A stretch of DNA of 64,000 bases from Rhizobiales bacterium 64-17. Its GTDB lineage: Bacteria; Pseudomonadota; Alphaproteobacteria; Rhizobiales; Xanthobacteraceae. The notes below the pieces were generated by a model that was not told where the DNA came from, made no database searches, and saw nothing but the letters and a program-made list of their open reading frames with translations. Position numbers and translations under genes: made by a program. Shown here piece after piece: positions 8,853 through 17,377 of this stretch. Location of the stretch: assembly GCA_001899285.1 (NCBI GenBank), contig MKWA01000008.1:1-64000 (forward strand). The letters are read 5' to 3'. Positions within the stretch are counted from its first letter, which is position 1, and every line of letters begins with the position of its first letter.

Positions 8853-10241
8853 CTATCGCTTGATCCAGGCGACGTTCGGCGCCGCCTGAGGCGCGCGCAG
8901 CAGATACCGGCCATTGGCTTTGTCGACAATCTCGCCGTCGCGCGCGATCACGACACCGTTCTTGATGGTGACGACCGGCCAGCCCTTGAGCGTCTTTCCC
9001 TCGAACGGCGAGAAATCCGACATGCCGCGCAGGTTTTCGGCGCGCACGGTTTTCTCCAGATCGAGATCGACCACCACAAGATCGGCATCCGAACCCACGG
9101 CAATCGTTCCCTTGCGCGGGTAAAGGCCGAACACCCGCGCCGGCGCACGCGTGGCGCCGTCGATCAGCGTTTCGAGCGGGATATCGTGTTGCTGGCCGAA
9201 ATGCAGCAGTGCCGGAAGATGCGTTCCGAGCAACGGCAATCCCGGCCGCGAGCCATGCAGGCCGGCCTCCGGTTTCTTGCCGCCGCGGGTGCGCGAGGTG
9301 TTGTCCGTGCCGATCGTGTTGATCGAGCCTTCGGCAACGCCCTGCCAGAGCGCCTCCTGATGCGAGGGGGGACGAACCGGCGGCACGGCTTTTGCAAGAA
9401 ATCCGTTCGGATCGCGATCATTGATGCCAAGAAACGTCGTCGTGGTCTCGACGGTGAAATTCAATCCCTGTCGCCGTGCTTGCCGCACGACCTCAAGGCC
9501 ATCGCTGCTCGAGAGATGCACGACATAAAGATGAGCACCGGCAACCTGCGCCAAATACAACGCGGTCTGGATTGCGAGGGCTTCCGCTTCCGGCGGGTGG
9601 GCCAGTGTCCAGTCGGCCAGCGTGCCGTCGGGCTTCTCCTGCAATGCGGTGCGCGCGGCCGCGATCAGCGAACCGGTCTCGCAATGCACGCAGGTGATCG
9701 CGTCCGGGCCGACGGCGGCCACGGCCCGGAAGCCGCGCAGCAGCATGTCGTCGGGGACCGAATTCACGATCCCCGGCAGGCCGGACATGTAGAATTTGAA
9801 CGAGCGGATGCCGTAATCGCGGACGTAGACGGGGATCTCGGAAATCTGTTCGTCGTTGAAAAGTTGCGGATGGAAGATCGAGTCGACGTAACTCTTTTCA
9901 TCCATCGCCTTCCGGAAACCCGGCAGATGCTTGAGGTAGGAGTCCTGCAAGCTGCGGATGAAAATGCCGATGGTGGTGACGCCGCCGAGAATGGCAGCGC
10001 GCGTTTCGGTCTCGGCTTCCTCGTCGAACGATCGTTCATTGCCGATATGCGTATGCGGATCGAAGATGCCGGGGATGGTCAGCTTTCCGGACGCATCGAC
10101 AACCGTTTCGCCCGACAGATTCTCGCCAAGCGCGACGATCTTTCCGTTGGCGACAGCGATGTCGGCGCGCATGCGGCCGACGCCGGGTATCAGCGCCGTG
10201 CCGCCTTTGACTACAAGATCGGCAGCGATTTTGGATGACAT
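8853..10241 (-). CDS. Dihydropyrimidinase/hydantoinase-like amidohydrolase
   Basis: This is a 462-residue cyclic-amide hydrolase of the D-hydantoinase/allantoinase family. Metal-site residues are H63 and H65 (DPHTHIG), the carboxylatable lysine K149 (SFKFYMSG), H186 (VHCETG), H242 (YVVHLSS) and D313 (IGTDNTSR). The DN in place of the common DH after IGT is unusual. ATG 10241 is the start because the following MSSKIAADLVVKGG fits the family; 82 further upstream codons look noncoding. It is convergent with the amidase and divergent from the NMT1-type receptor. Within the island it supplies a second ring-opening activity next to the AtzD/barbiturase-type enzyme. Confidence 0.9.
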   Translation of the reverse strand: MSSKIAADLVVKGGTALIPGVGRMRADIAVANGKIVALGENLSGETVVDASGKLTIPGIFDPHTHIGNERSFDEEAETETRAAILGGVTTIGIFIRSLQDSYLKHLPGFRKAMDEKSYVDSIFHPQLFNDEQISEIPVYVRDYGIRSFKFYMSGLPGIVNSVPDDMLLRGFRAVAAVGPDAITCVHCETGSLIAAARTALQEKPDGTLADWTLAHPPEAEALAIQTALYLAQVAGAHLYVVHLSSSDGLEVVRQARRQGLNFTVETTTTFLGINDRDPNGFLAKAVPPVRPPSHQEALWQGVAEGSINTIGTDNTSRTRGGKKPEAGLHGSRPGLPLLGTHLPALLHFGQQHDIPLETLIDGATRAPARVFGLYPRKGTIAVGSDADLVVVDLDLEKTVRAENLRGMSDFSPFEGKTLKGWPVVTIKNGVVIARDGEIVDKANGRYLLRAPQAAPNVAWIKR

Positions 10242-10387
10242 GTTTGCAACCAGTTCTCTGATCTGCTCGCGTTTGATGGATGTGCCGAGGCTGGAATGAG
10301 GTGAATGATATACTCGATTGCTTGATGTCTGCATCAATCTTTTCGAGTGATTCTGTAAGTGTCGAACAACCGTGAAAGGGGATCGCG

Positions 10388-11410
10388 ATGTTGACTCTCT
10401 CTGCGAAGCTGTCTGCCGGTCTGATTGCCGGATTGCTGCTGGCTGCGACAAGCGCTGTGCAGGCGCAAACGCCGGTGAAATTTTCACTCGATTGGAAATT
10501 TGACGGACAGATGGCGCCGTTTCTGGTGCCGTTCGACAAAGGCTATTTCAAAGCGCAAGGACTTGACGTCACCATTGACACGGCTGCGGGGTCGCTCGAG
10601 CCGATCAACCGCGTTGCGTCGGGCGTCTATAATATGGCGTCGGGCGACATGAACTCTCTCATCAAGTTCCTCGACGCCAATCCGAGCGCGCCGGTCAAGG
10701 CCGTCTTTCTCGTTCACGACAAGCCGCCGTTTGCCATCATCAGTCTGAAATCGCGCGGCGTCGCAAAGCCGGCCGACCTCGTCGGCAAGCGGCTCGGCGC
10801 GCCGTCGGCGGACGCCGCTTATGCGCAGTGGAATATTTTCACCAAGGCCAACAACATCGATCCGTCGAAGGTGACGGTGGACAACATCGGATTTCCTGTG
10901 CGCGAGCCGATGCTGGCGGCCGGGCAGGTTGATGCGATCGCTGCGTTCTCTTTCAACGCGATCAATCTGAAGGAACGCGGCGTTCCGGCGAACGACATCG
11001 TGGTCATGCTGATGTCGGATTACGGCGTGAAGCTCTACGGCAACGTGATCATGGTGAACACGAATTTCGCCAAGGAACATCCGGACGCGGTCCGGAAGTT
11101 TCTCGCCGCCTTCGCCAAGGGGTTGAAGGACACGGTCAAGGATCCGGATGCCGCCATCGAGTCGATCATGAAGCGCAATGGAGTCGCCAAGAAGAGCGTC
11201 GAGCTGGAGCGGCTTCAGATGGTGCTGAAGGACAACATCGTTACCGATGAGACCCGCAAGAACGGCTTCGGTCGGATCGACAATGCGCGGTTCGATCAGG
11301 CGGTCGATCAGATCGCGTTGACCTATACGTTCAAGAACGCGAAGCCGAAAGCCACCGCCATCTTTGATGCGTCGTTCCTGCCGAGCGCGGCGGATCTGAA
11401 GTTCAACTGA
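10388..11410 (+). CDS. ABC transporter substrate-binding protein, NMT1/THI5-like
   Basis: This is a 340-residue periplasmic receptor with a clear signal peptide (cleavage likely after SAVQA, residue 26) and the NMT1-family opening VKFSLDWKFDGQMAPFLVPF, followed by KGYFKAQGLDVTIDTAAGS. AAAGGGG at about 10373-10379 is its ribosome site. Such receptors deliver pyrimidine precursors, riboflavin, taurine or aromatic sulfonates. No NMT1-type permease or ATPase gene is next to it, so partners must lie elsewhere. It is divergent from the dihydropyrimidinase-like gene across a 146-bp promoter region, which fits uptake of a pyrimidine-like compound. Confidence 0.88.
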   Translation: MLTLSAKLSAGLIAGLLLAATSAVQAQTPVKFSLDWKFDGQMAPFLVPFDKGYFKAQGLDVTIDTAAGSLEPINRVASGVYNMASGDMNSLIKFLDANPSAPVKAVFLVHDKPPFAIISLKSRGVAKPADLVGKRLGAPSADAAYAQWNIFTKANNIDPSKVTVDNIGFPVREPMLAAGQVDAIAAFSFNAINLKERGVPANDIVVMLMSDYGVKLYGNVIMVNTNFAKEHPDAVRKFLAAFAKGLKDTVKDPDAAIESIMKRNGVAKKSVELERLQMVLKDNIVTDETRKNGFGRIDNARFDQAVDQIALTYTFKNAKPKATAIFDASFLPSAADLKFN

Positions 11411-11424
11411 CGGGGTGTCCATTC

Positions 11425-11454
11425 CCGGATCGCGAGCCTTGTCTCGCGATCCGG
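11425..11454 (+). terminator. Perfect 12-bp stem hairpin after the NMT1-type receptor gene
   Basis: CCGGATCGCGAG (11425-11436) pairs with CTCGCGATCCGG (11443-11454) around loop CCTTGT, 15 bp after the stop codon. It lacks a T-run. The rest of the 303-bp gap to 11714 shows no convincing gene; it presumably holds the iorA promoter. Confidence 0.55.
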
Positions 11455-11713
11455 AGGGCCGCCTTGGGTGCGGCCGGCCACGGTTGGGCTTTTCGGGCAC
11501 CAGCCCCATATAAAAAGAGCATCGGCCGGGCATCGGGCCCTGAGATACTCCCGCGGGCCGGAAGGTCAGGGGCTGTGAGCCGTCTGTACGGCCCGGCAGG
11601 CTGTCGTTGACGGCAAATCCTTTATGCTTAAAATAATTCGCAGAAGCCCGGCTGCGTGATAAATGTGCTGTGGACCCGTCCGAAAGGCGGGTCGGGCGCG
11701 CGTGGAGTTTGAC

Positions 11714-13864
11714 ATGGCGGAGCGTTCATTCGCCCGGGAAGTTGAGGATCTCAAGCTCGGCGCCGGCGAGGAATTTCGCGGCGAGGGCATCCTCGCGATC
11801 ACCAAGGCGCTGTTGCAGTCCGGCGTCGGTTATGTCGGTGGCTATCAGGGCGCGCCGATCTCGCATCTGATGGACGTGTTGTCGGATGCCCAGGGCATCC
11901 TGTCCGACCTCGATGTGCATTTCGAGACCTCGGCCTCGGAGGCGGCAGCCGGTGCGATGCTGTCGGCCTCTGTGAACTATCCCATCCGTGGCGCCGTCAC
12001 CTGGAAATCGACCGTCGGCACCAATGTGGCGTCCGATGCGCTCGCCAATCTCGCCTCGGGCGGAGTCAAGGGTGGCGCGCTGATCATCATCGGCGAGGAC
12101 TACGGTGAAGGCTCCTCGATCATGCAGGAGCGCTCGCACGCGTTTGCGATGAAGTCGCAGATCTGGCTGCTTGATCCGCGGCCGAATCTCGAAAGCATCG
12201 TCAAGGCGGTGGAAGACGGGTTCGAACTTTCCGAAGCATCGAATACCCCGGTGATGCTGGAGGTGCGTATCCGCGCCTGCCATGTGCACGGCCGGTTCAT
12301 CGCCAAGGACAACAAGCGGCCTACCTATACGCTGAAGCAGGCGCTGGAAAATCCGCAACGCGACACCAGCCGTATCGTGCTGCCGCCGGCGGCCTATGTG
12401 CACGAGAAAGAAAAGATCGAGCAGCGCTGGCCCGCCGCCGTGCGATTCATCAAGGAGCGCAAGCTCAACGAGACGATGCCGGGCGATGTGAGTCATCTCG
12501 GCATCATCCTGCAGGGCGGCATGTATAACGGCGTGATCCGCGCGCTGCAGGATCTCGGCTTCGCCGATGTGTGGGGCAACTCCCGCATTCCGCTCTACGT
12601 GATGAACGTCACCTATCCGCTGATCGACGACGAGATCGTCGCGTTCTGCGAAGGCAAGAGCGCGGTGCTGATGGTCGAGGAAGGTCAGCCCGATTACATC
12701 GAGCAGGCGCTGCACAAGATTTTGCGCGTCGCCGATGTGCCGGCGCGCATTCACGGCAAGGACGTGCTGCCGATCGGCGGCGAATATACGGCGGTGGTGC
12801 TGGCGACCGGCATGCGCAGCTTCCTGTCGAAAGCCGCGCCGGACCTGCTGCCGGATCAGGTGCGCGCCTCCAACAATCCGTCGATCATGGCGAGCGACGA
12901 GATCAAGGCGCTGGCCGAAGTCGTGCCGGCGCGTCCGGCGGGATTCTGCACCGGCTGTCCGGAGCGGCCGATCTTCGCGGCGATGAAGCTGGTCGAGAAG
13001 GAACTCGGGCAGCACCATGTCTCGGCCGACATCGGCTGCCACCTGTTCTCGATCCTGCCGCCGTTCAACATCGGCGCGACCACCATGGGTTACGGCCTCG
13101 GCCCGGCGTCGGCATCCGCGTTCAATGTGAAGGCGGGCAAACGGTCGATCGCGATGATGGGCGACGGCGGCTTCTGGCACAACGGCCTGACCAGCGGCAT
13201 CGGCAACGCGGTGTTCAACAAGCACGACGGCGTCGTGATGGTGGTCGACAACTATTATTCGTCGGCGACCGGCGGGCAGGACATCCTGTCCTCGCGCGCC
13301 GACAACGGCTCACGCTCGACCAAGCATCCGATCACCGAGGCGGTGAAGGGTATTGGCGCCAAATGGGTGCGGCAGATTGATCGGACCTACGATGTCGCCA
13401 AGCTGCGCGACACGCTCAAGGAGGCGCTGACCACGCCCGAGGCGGGGCCGAAGATCATCGTCGCATCGTCGGAATGTATGTTGAACAAGCAGCGGCGCGT
13501 GAAGCCGCTGTTCAATAAGGCGGTGAAGGGCGGTGAGCGGGTTGTGCGCGAACGCTTTGGCGTCGATGAAGACGTTTGCACTGGCGACCACGCCTGCATC
13601 CGGCTGTCCGGTTGCCCGTCGTTGTCGGTCAAGCACACCGCCGATCCGTTGAAGGACGATCCGGTGGCGGCGATCGACAATACCTGCGTCGGTTGCGGTA
13701 ACTGTGGCGAGGTGGCGGAAGCGGCGGTGTTGTGTCCGTCGTTCTATCGCGCCGATATCGTTTACAATCCCACCGGTTTCGACCGCTTCATGGCGCGTTT
13801 GCGCGCCGGTGTGATCGGTTTCCTGCAGCGTCGCCGTGAACGGCGTCGCCCGGCTCTGGCCTGA
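11714..13864 (+). CDS. iorA: Indolepyruvate ferredoxin oxidoreductase, alpha subunit
   Basis: This is a 716-residue thiamine-diphosphate enzyme that oxidatively decarboxylates aryl pyruvates to aryl-acetyl-CoA with ferredoxin as acceptor. The N-terminal pyrimidine-binding half has GYQGAPISHLMDVL. The TPP-binding half has the FCTGCPERP block and MMGDGGFWHNGLTSGIGNAV. The C-terminus is a ferredoxin-like domain whose second cluster site is CVGCGNC followed by CP, while the first (CTGDHAC, SGCP) is short of one canonical Cys. ATG 11714 is preferred over 11663 because GGAG at 11704-11707 sits at the right distance. iorB follows 4 bp after the stop. Confidence 0.88.
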   Translation: MAERSFAREVEDLKLGAGEEFRGEGILAITKALLQSGVGYVGGYQGAPISHLMDVLSDAQGILSDLDVHFETSASEAAAGAMLSASVNYPIRGAVTWKSTVGTNVASDALANLASGGVKGGALIIIGEDYGEGSSIMQERSHAFAMKSQIWLLDPRPNLESIVKAVEDGFELSEASNTPVMLEVRIRACHVHGRFIAKDNKRPTYTLKQALENPQRDTSRIVLPPAAYVHEKEKIEQRWPAAVRFIKERKLNETMPGDVSHLGIILQGGMYNGVIRALQDLGFADVWGNSRIPLYVMNVTYPLIDDEIVAFCEGKSAVLMVEEGQPDYIEQALHKILRVADVPARIHGKDVLPIGGEYTAVVLATGMRSFLSKAAPDLLPDQVRASNNPSIMASDEIKALAEVVPARPAGFCTGCPERPIFAAMKLVEKELGQHHVSADIGCHLFSILPPFNIGATTMGYGLGPASASAFNVKAGKRSIAMMGDGGFWHNGLTSGIGNAVFNKHDGVVMVVDNYYSSATGGQDILSSRADNGSRSTKHPITEAVKGIGAKWVRQIDRTYDVAKLRDTLKEALTTPEAGPKIIVASSECMLNKQRRVKPLFNKAVKGGERVVRERFGVDEDVCTGDHACIRLSGCPSLSVKHTADPLKDDPVAAIDNTCVGCGNCGEVAEAAVLCPSFYRADIVYNPTGFDRFMARLRAGVIGFLQRRRERRRPALA

Positions 13865-13868
13865 TCGC

Positions 13869-15434
13869 ATGAACGCACTTACCCCGATCCCCGGCATCTC
13901 CACCAAGCCGATCTCCGTCGCCGTGCTGGCCATGGGCGGGCAGGGCGGCGGCGTGTTGATGGACTGGATCGTCGCGCTTGCGGAAAGCCAAGGCTTCATC
14001 GCCCAGTCGACCTCGGTCCCCGGCGTGGCGCAGCGCACCGGCGCGACGATCTATTATGTCGAGATGATCAAGGCGCGGCCCGACGGCGTGCAGCCGGTGC
14101 TGTCGCTGATGCCGGAGCCCGGCCATGTCGATGTGGTGGTCGGCGCCGAGCTGATGGAAGCCGGCCGCGCGATCTTGCGCGGGCTGGTGACACCGGAGCA
14201 GACGACGCTGATCGCCTCGTCGCACCGCTCGTTCGCGGTGCAGGAGAAGATCGCGCCGGGCGACGGCATCGGCGATCCGGACAAGGTGTTTGAGGCGGCG
14301 CAGGTCGCGGCACGACGATTCATCGCGTTCGACATGGCGCAGATCGCGGAGCAGACCGGCAGCGCGATTTCCGCCGTGCTGTTCGGCGCGCTCGCGGCGT
14401 CGGGCACCTTGCCGTTTGCACGCGGGGCTTACGAGGAAACCATCAAGGCGGCGGGTGTCGGCGTGGCTGGCAGTCTGCGCGCCTTTGCCGCCGGTTTCGA
14501 TGCGACGGCGGCTGCCACCGCACCGGTGATGCCGCCGCCGGTGACGGATATCAAGATCGCGCCGGCTCTGGCGCCGATCGGCCATCCCGGCTTCGATGCG
14601 CTGGTCGCGCGGGCGCAAAACGAATTTACCACGACCGCGCACGGCATGCTGGCCGCCGGCCTGCGCCGCGTCGTCGATTTTCAGGACGTCGCCTATGGTG
14701 GCGAGTATCTCGATTTGGTTGCCGCTCTGAAGCCGTTTGCGCGCGATGGCAATCCGGAATTGCTGGATGCGGCGGCGAAATACATCGCCACGGCGATGGC
14801 CTATGACGACGTTATCCGCGTCGCCGATCTCAAGACCCGCGCCACGCGATTCGCGCGCGTACGTGCGGAAGTTGCCGTGGCCGACGAACAACTGGTCTAT
14901 ATGACCGAGTTCATGCACCCGCGCATGGACGAGGTCGCCGGCACGCTTCCCGCCGGATTGGGCGAGTGGATCGAGGCGCGGCCGCGCCTATTCCGCGCGC
15001 TCGATCGCGTGGTCAACAAGGGCCGGCGCGTGCAGACCGGGACCATCCGCTGGTTCCTGCCGCTTTATATTCTCGGCGGGATGCGCCGTTTCCGGCGCGG
15101 CTCGCTGCGCCACAAGCGCGAGGTCGCGCATCGCGATCACTGGCTTGCCGCGGTGTGCGCGGCCGCCGCGCATGATCATGCGCTGGCGGTGGAGATGCTG
15201 CAGCTTCGCCGTCTGGTGAAGGGCTATTCCGACACCCACGCGCGTGGCCTGTCCAAATTCGATCGCGCGCTGGCGGCGGCGCAGCGTCTTGCCGGACGCT
15301 CCGACGCGGCCGACTGGACGCGCCGGTTGCGGCAGGCGGCGCTGGCCGACGAGGAGGGCACCGCGTTGACCGGGGCGATCGCCACCGTCGACAGTTTCCT
15401 CGCGGACGAAGCGACTACGACGTTACGCCACTAG
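13869..15434 (+). CDS. iorB: Indolepyruvate oxidoreductase, beta subunit (long form)
   Basis: This is a 521-residue partner of IorA. The N-terminal ~190 residues are the pyruvate:ferredoxin oxidoreductase gamma-type domain with AVLAMGGQGGGVLMDW (nucleotide/CoA loop) and SVPGVAQRTGATIYYVEMI. The remaining ~300 residues are an extension not found in archaeal IorB (about 200 residues) but seen in proteobacterial homologues; I cannot give it a function. ATG 13869 is preferred to GTG 13836, which overlaps iorA. The pair is co-transcribed and cytoplasmic, and probably serves aromatic amino-acid degradation. Confidence 0.85.
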   Translation: MNALTPIPGISTKPISVAVLAMGGQGGGVLMDWIVALAESQGFIAQSTSVPGVAQRTGATIYYVEMIKARPDGVQPVLSLMPEPGHVDVVVGAELMEAGRAILRGLVTPEQTTLIASSHRSFAVQEKIAPGDGIGDPDKVFEAAQVAARRFIAFDMAQIAEQTGSAISAVLFGALAASGTLPFARGAYEETIKAAGVGVAGSLRAFAAGFDATAAATAPVMPPPVTDIKIAPALAPIGHPGFDALVARAQNEFTTTAHGMLAAGLRRVVDFQDVAYGGEYLDLVAALKPFARDGNPELLDAAAKYIATAMAYDDVIRVADLKTRATRFARVRAEVAVADEQLVYMTEFMHPRMDEVAGTLPAGLGEWIEARPRLFRALDRVVNKGRRVQTGTIRWFLPLYILGGMRRFRRGSLRHKREVAHRDHWLAAVCAAAAHDHALAVEMLQLRRLVKGYSDTHARGLSKFDRALAAAQRLAGRSDAADWTRRLRQAALADEEGTALTGAIATVDSFLADEATTTLRH

Positions 15435-15493
15435 CCGCGCTCGCGGCTTCGTGCCTATCTGCCCCGCGTGATCGCGATCTGCCGGATTTCACC

Positions 15494-15871
15494 ATGACGA
15501 CCGCCGCCCCTTGGCCGACCGAAATGCGCCTGCACAAGGATCGCAGGACCTTGACGGTGGCCTATGACAACGGCGAGCGGTTCGACCTGCCGGCCGAATA
15601 TCTGCGGGTGAAAAGCCCGAGCGCGGAAGTGCAGGGGCATTCGCCGGAGGAGCGGCAGACCGTCGGCGGCAAGCGCGACGTGATGATCCTCGAGATTCTG
15701 CCGGTCGGCAATTACGCGGTGCGGCTGATGTTCGACGACATGCACTCCACCGGCATCTATAGCTGGGATTATCTGCGCGACCTCGGTGCGAATCACGAGG
15801 CGTATTGGCAGGAGTATGTCGGCGAGCTGGCGGCCAAGGGCCTGTCGCGGGAACCCGCCCGCCGGAATTGA
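15494..15871 (+). CDS. DUF971 (gamma-butyrobetaine hydroxylase-like N-terminal domain) protein
   Basis: This is a 125-residue single-domain protein. LTVAYDNGERFDLPAEYLRV, the SPSAEVQGHSPE loop, LPVGNYAVRLMFDDMHSTG and IYSWDYLRDLG are the core of DUF971, the small domain that is also found at the N-terminus of gamma-butyrobetaine hydroxylases. Stand-alone versions are widespread in proteobacteria and are suspected of iron-sulfur or metal handling; no reaction is known. It sits 59 bp after iorB on the same strand and may be read with it. Confidence 0.85.
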   Translation: MTTAAPWPTEMRLHKDRRTLTVAYDNGERFDLPAEYLRVKSPSAEVQGHSPEERQTVGGKRDVMILEILPVGNYAVRLMFDDMHSTGIYSWDYLRDLGANHEAYWQEYVGELAAKGLSREPARRN

Positions 15872-15910
15872 CGGACGCAGATTGTATTTTCCGTCGCCAC
15901 AGCCTGAACG

Positions 15911-15925
15911 TTAGCGTATTGTTAA
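15911..15925 (+). promoter_or_regulatory. Candidate CtrA box upstream of the first porin gene
   Basis: TTAG-N7-TTAA, one mismatch from the CtrA consensus TTAA-N7-TTAA, lies about 50 bp before the ATG at 15974. A second GTTAACT follows 27 bp later. The same TTAG-N7-TTAA form occurs before flhA and fliF in this window. Confidence 0.4.
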
Positions 15926-15973
15926 CTGGCTCTTCGCTAGGAATGTTAACTATTCCACGGAGGATGACCGACC

Positions 15974-16681
15974 ATGCGCATGACGACCTACGCCCTTGTA
16001 GCAGCGGCGGTACTTGCGTCCCCCTCGGCTTTCGCAGCCGATCTGGCACGTCCGATGCCTGTCAAGGCTGTGCCCTATGCTCCTTATGTCCCAGCGGCCT
16101 ATGACTGGTCCGGGTTCTACGGTGGTTTGAACGTCGGCTACGGCTGGTCGAGCGGCAGCGGCACCATCTCGATGGGCGCGGCAGGCTCCGGACCTTATTC
16201 GGCCAGCGGCAACGGCATCCTCGGCGGCGTCCAGCTCGGCTATAACTGGCAGACCGGCGCGTTCGTGTTCGGCGTCGAAACCGACTTCCAGGCGTCGGGC
16301 GGCAAGGGTGACGTGAACGGCTCTGCCGGCGCGACCACCTTCACCGGTTCCGCCAAGAACCCCTGGTTCGGCACGATCCGCGGCCGCATCGGCTATGCGT
16401 TCGATCGCTGGATGCTCTATGCCACCGCCGGCGGCGCCTACGGCAAGGCCACGCTCGACGGCACCGTGTCCACCACCGGTCCATTCAGCGCGTCCAGCAC
16501 CTACTGGACCTACGTGGTCGGCGGCGGTGCGGAATTCGCGCTGTGGGGTAACTGGACCGCCAAGCTCGAATATCTCTATGCGGGCACCCCCGACTCGGTC
16601 CCGGTGCCGCCCGGCACGACCGCGATTTCGGGCAGCGGCCGTACCCATGTGCTGCGCACCGGTCTGAACTACCGCTTCTGA
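15974..16681 (+). CDS. Omp25/RopB-type outer-membrane beta-barrel protein
   Basis: This is a 235-residue porin-family barrel. It has a signal peptide (residues 1-21, cleavage at AFA-AD), the proline-rich linker MPVKAVPYAPYVP, then DWSGFYGGLNVGYGW, which begins the eight-strand barrel, and a C-terminal LRTGLNYRF ending in Phe for BAM recognition. GGAGG at 15959-15963 supports the start. It is a major-surface-protein type of Hyphomicrobiales; another member lies at 56915. An intrinsic terminator follows, so it is probably monocistronic. Confidence 0.92.
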   Translation: MRMTTYALVAAAVLASPSAFAADLARPMPVKAVPYAPYVPAAYDWSGFYGGLNVGYGWSSGSGTISMGAAGSGPYSASGNGILGGVQLGYNWQTGAFVFGVETDFQASGGKGDVNGSAGATTFTGSAKNPWFGTIRGRIGYAFDRWMLYATAGGAYGKATLDGTVSTTGPFSASSTYWTYVVGGGAEFALWGNWTAKLEYLYAGTPDSVPVPPGTTAISGSGRTHVLRTGLNYRF

Positions 16682-16707
16682 GCGTCGCTCGCTCTTTTCC
16701 ACCGGCC

Positions 16708-16736
16708 AACGGCCGCTGCTTTGCAGCGGCCGTTTT
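16708..16736 (+). terminator. Intrinsic terminator of the porin gene
   Basis: A perfect 12-bp stem (AACGGCCGCTGC / GCAGCGGCCGTT) with a TTT loop, ending in TTTT, lies 26 bp after the porin stop. Confidence 0.85.
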
Positions 16737-16848
16737 GCTGTGGGGCGGACGGTCATCCCCAACCCTCGGAAGTTTATGGGGATTTTACTTGCCGAGACAG
16801 CTTGTCGCAGCCCTCCTGTCCTGAGGCAAAGGACTGAGGACATTCTTC

Positions 16849-17061
16849 ATGCGACTGATGGTTGTGTATGCGCTGCTCGTGATCGTCGGCGAGATCGCCG
16901 CCGTCGAACTGGGGCTCTATCTCGATGCGGTGGTCCCGAGCTTCAGCCTGCCGATCGCACTAGCACTGTTCTTCTCGGTGCTGGTGGTGATGTGGCCAGC
17001 CGCGGTGTTCATCACCGAACGCTGGCTGATGGGCAAGGGAGCCGACGCCGCCCGAGCCTGA
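16849..17061 (+). CDS. Small hydrophobic membrane protein
   Basis: This is a 70-residue protein with two predicted membrane segments (about residues 4-24 and 32-55) joined by a short loop and ending in a polar tail (ERWLMGKGADAARA). GAGGA precedes the ATG. It is not recognised as a named family. The neighbouring small DNA-binding-like gene at 17115 and the CDF exporter at 17378 lie on the same strand. Confidence 0.65.
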   Translation: MRLMVVYALLVIVGEIAAVELGLYLDAVVPSFSLPIALALFFSVLVVMWPAAVFITERWLMGKGADAARA

Positions 17062-17114
17062 TCGCGGGGCGTGCCGCCGATGGAACGGCGCCGCCGCCGC
17101 GAACGTTGGCGGAT

Positions 17115-17345
17115 ATGGTCGGCAAGCGCGTTCAAATCCACGACGAGACCTGGGCGGAGCTGCAGATCCTTGGTGAGGATCGCATGCTGACGTTCCAGGA
17201 ACTCGCCGATGAGGCATTCAACGACCTCTTGAAGAAGCATGGGCGTCCGGCCAATCTCAAGGATGCCTTGCGCAAGAGCGTTCGGGCCGATTCCTCGGCC
17301 GACGTGATTCCCCTGCGCCGGCATCCGCGCACGCGCCGCTCCTGA
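17115..17345 (+). CDS. Small conserved protein, ribbon-helix-helix-like
   Basis: This is a 76-residue protein starting MVGKRVQIHDETWAELQIL. A short beta segment followed by two helices (DETWAELQILGEDR, TFQELADEAFNDLLKKHG) is what a MetJ/Arc-type ribbon-helix-helix domain looks like, and the basic tail LRRHPRTRRS would suit nucleic-acid contact. It ends 32 bp before the CDF exporter, so it could be a local regulator or simply a neighbour. Fold assignment is from pattern only. Confidence 0.6.
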   Translation: MVGKRVQIHDETWAELQILGEDRMLTFQELADEAFNDLLKKHGRPANLKDALRKSVRADSSADVIPLRRHPRTRRS

Positions 17346-17377
17346 CGCGCGCGCTTGAGCAGGCGGCACAGGGTGGA

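Noticed and set aside
7812-10238. A long open frame of 808 codons on the plus strand
   Set aside because: It runs out of frame through the amidase and antisense to the dihydropyrimidinase-like gene, both of which have complete catalytic motifs. Its translation is Arg/Gly-rich with no motif, a usual effect of high-GC codon bias.
11726-13225. A 499-codon minus-strand frame opposite iorA
   Set aside because: It is His/Arg/Asp-rich shadow translation without domain motifs; iorA is complete on the other strand.
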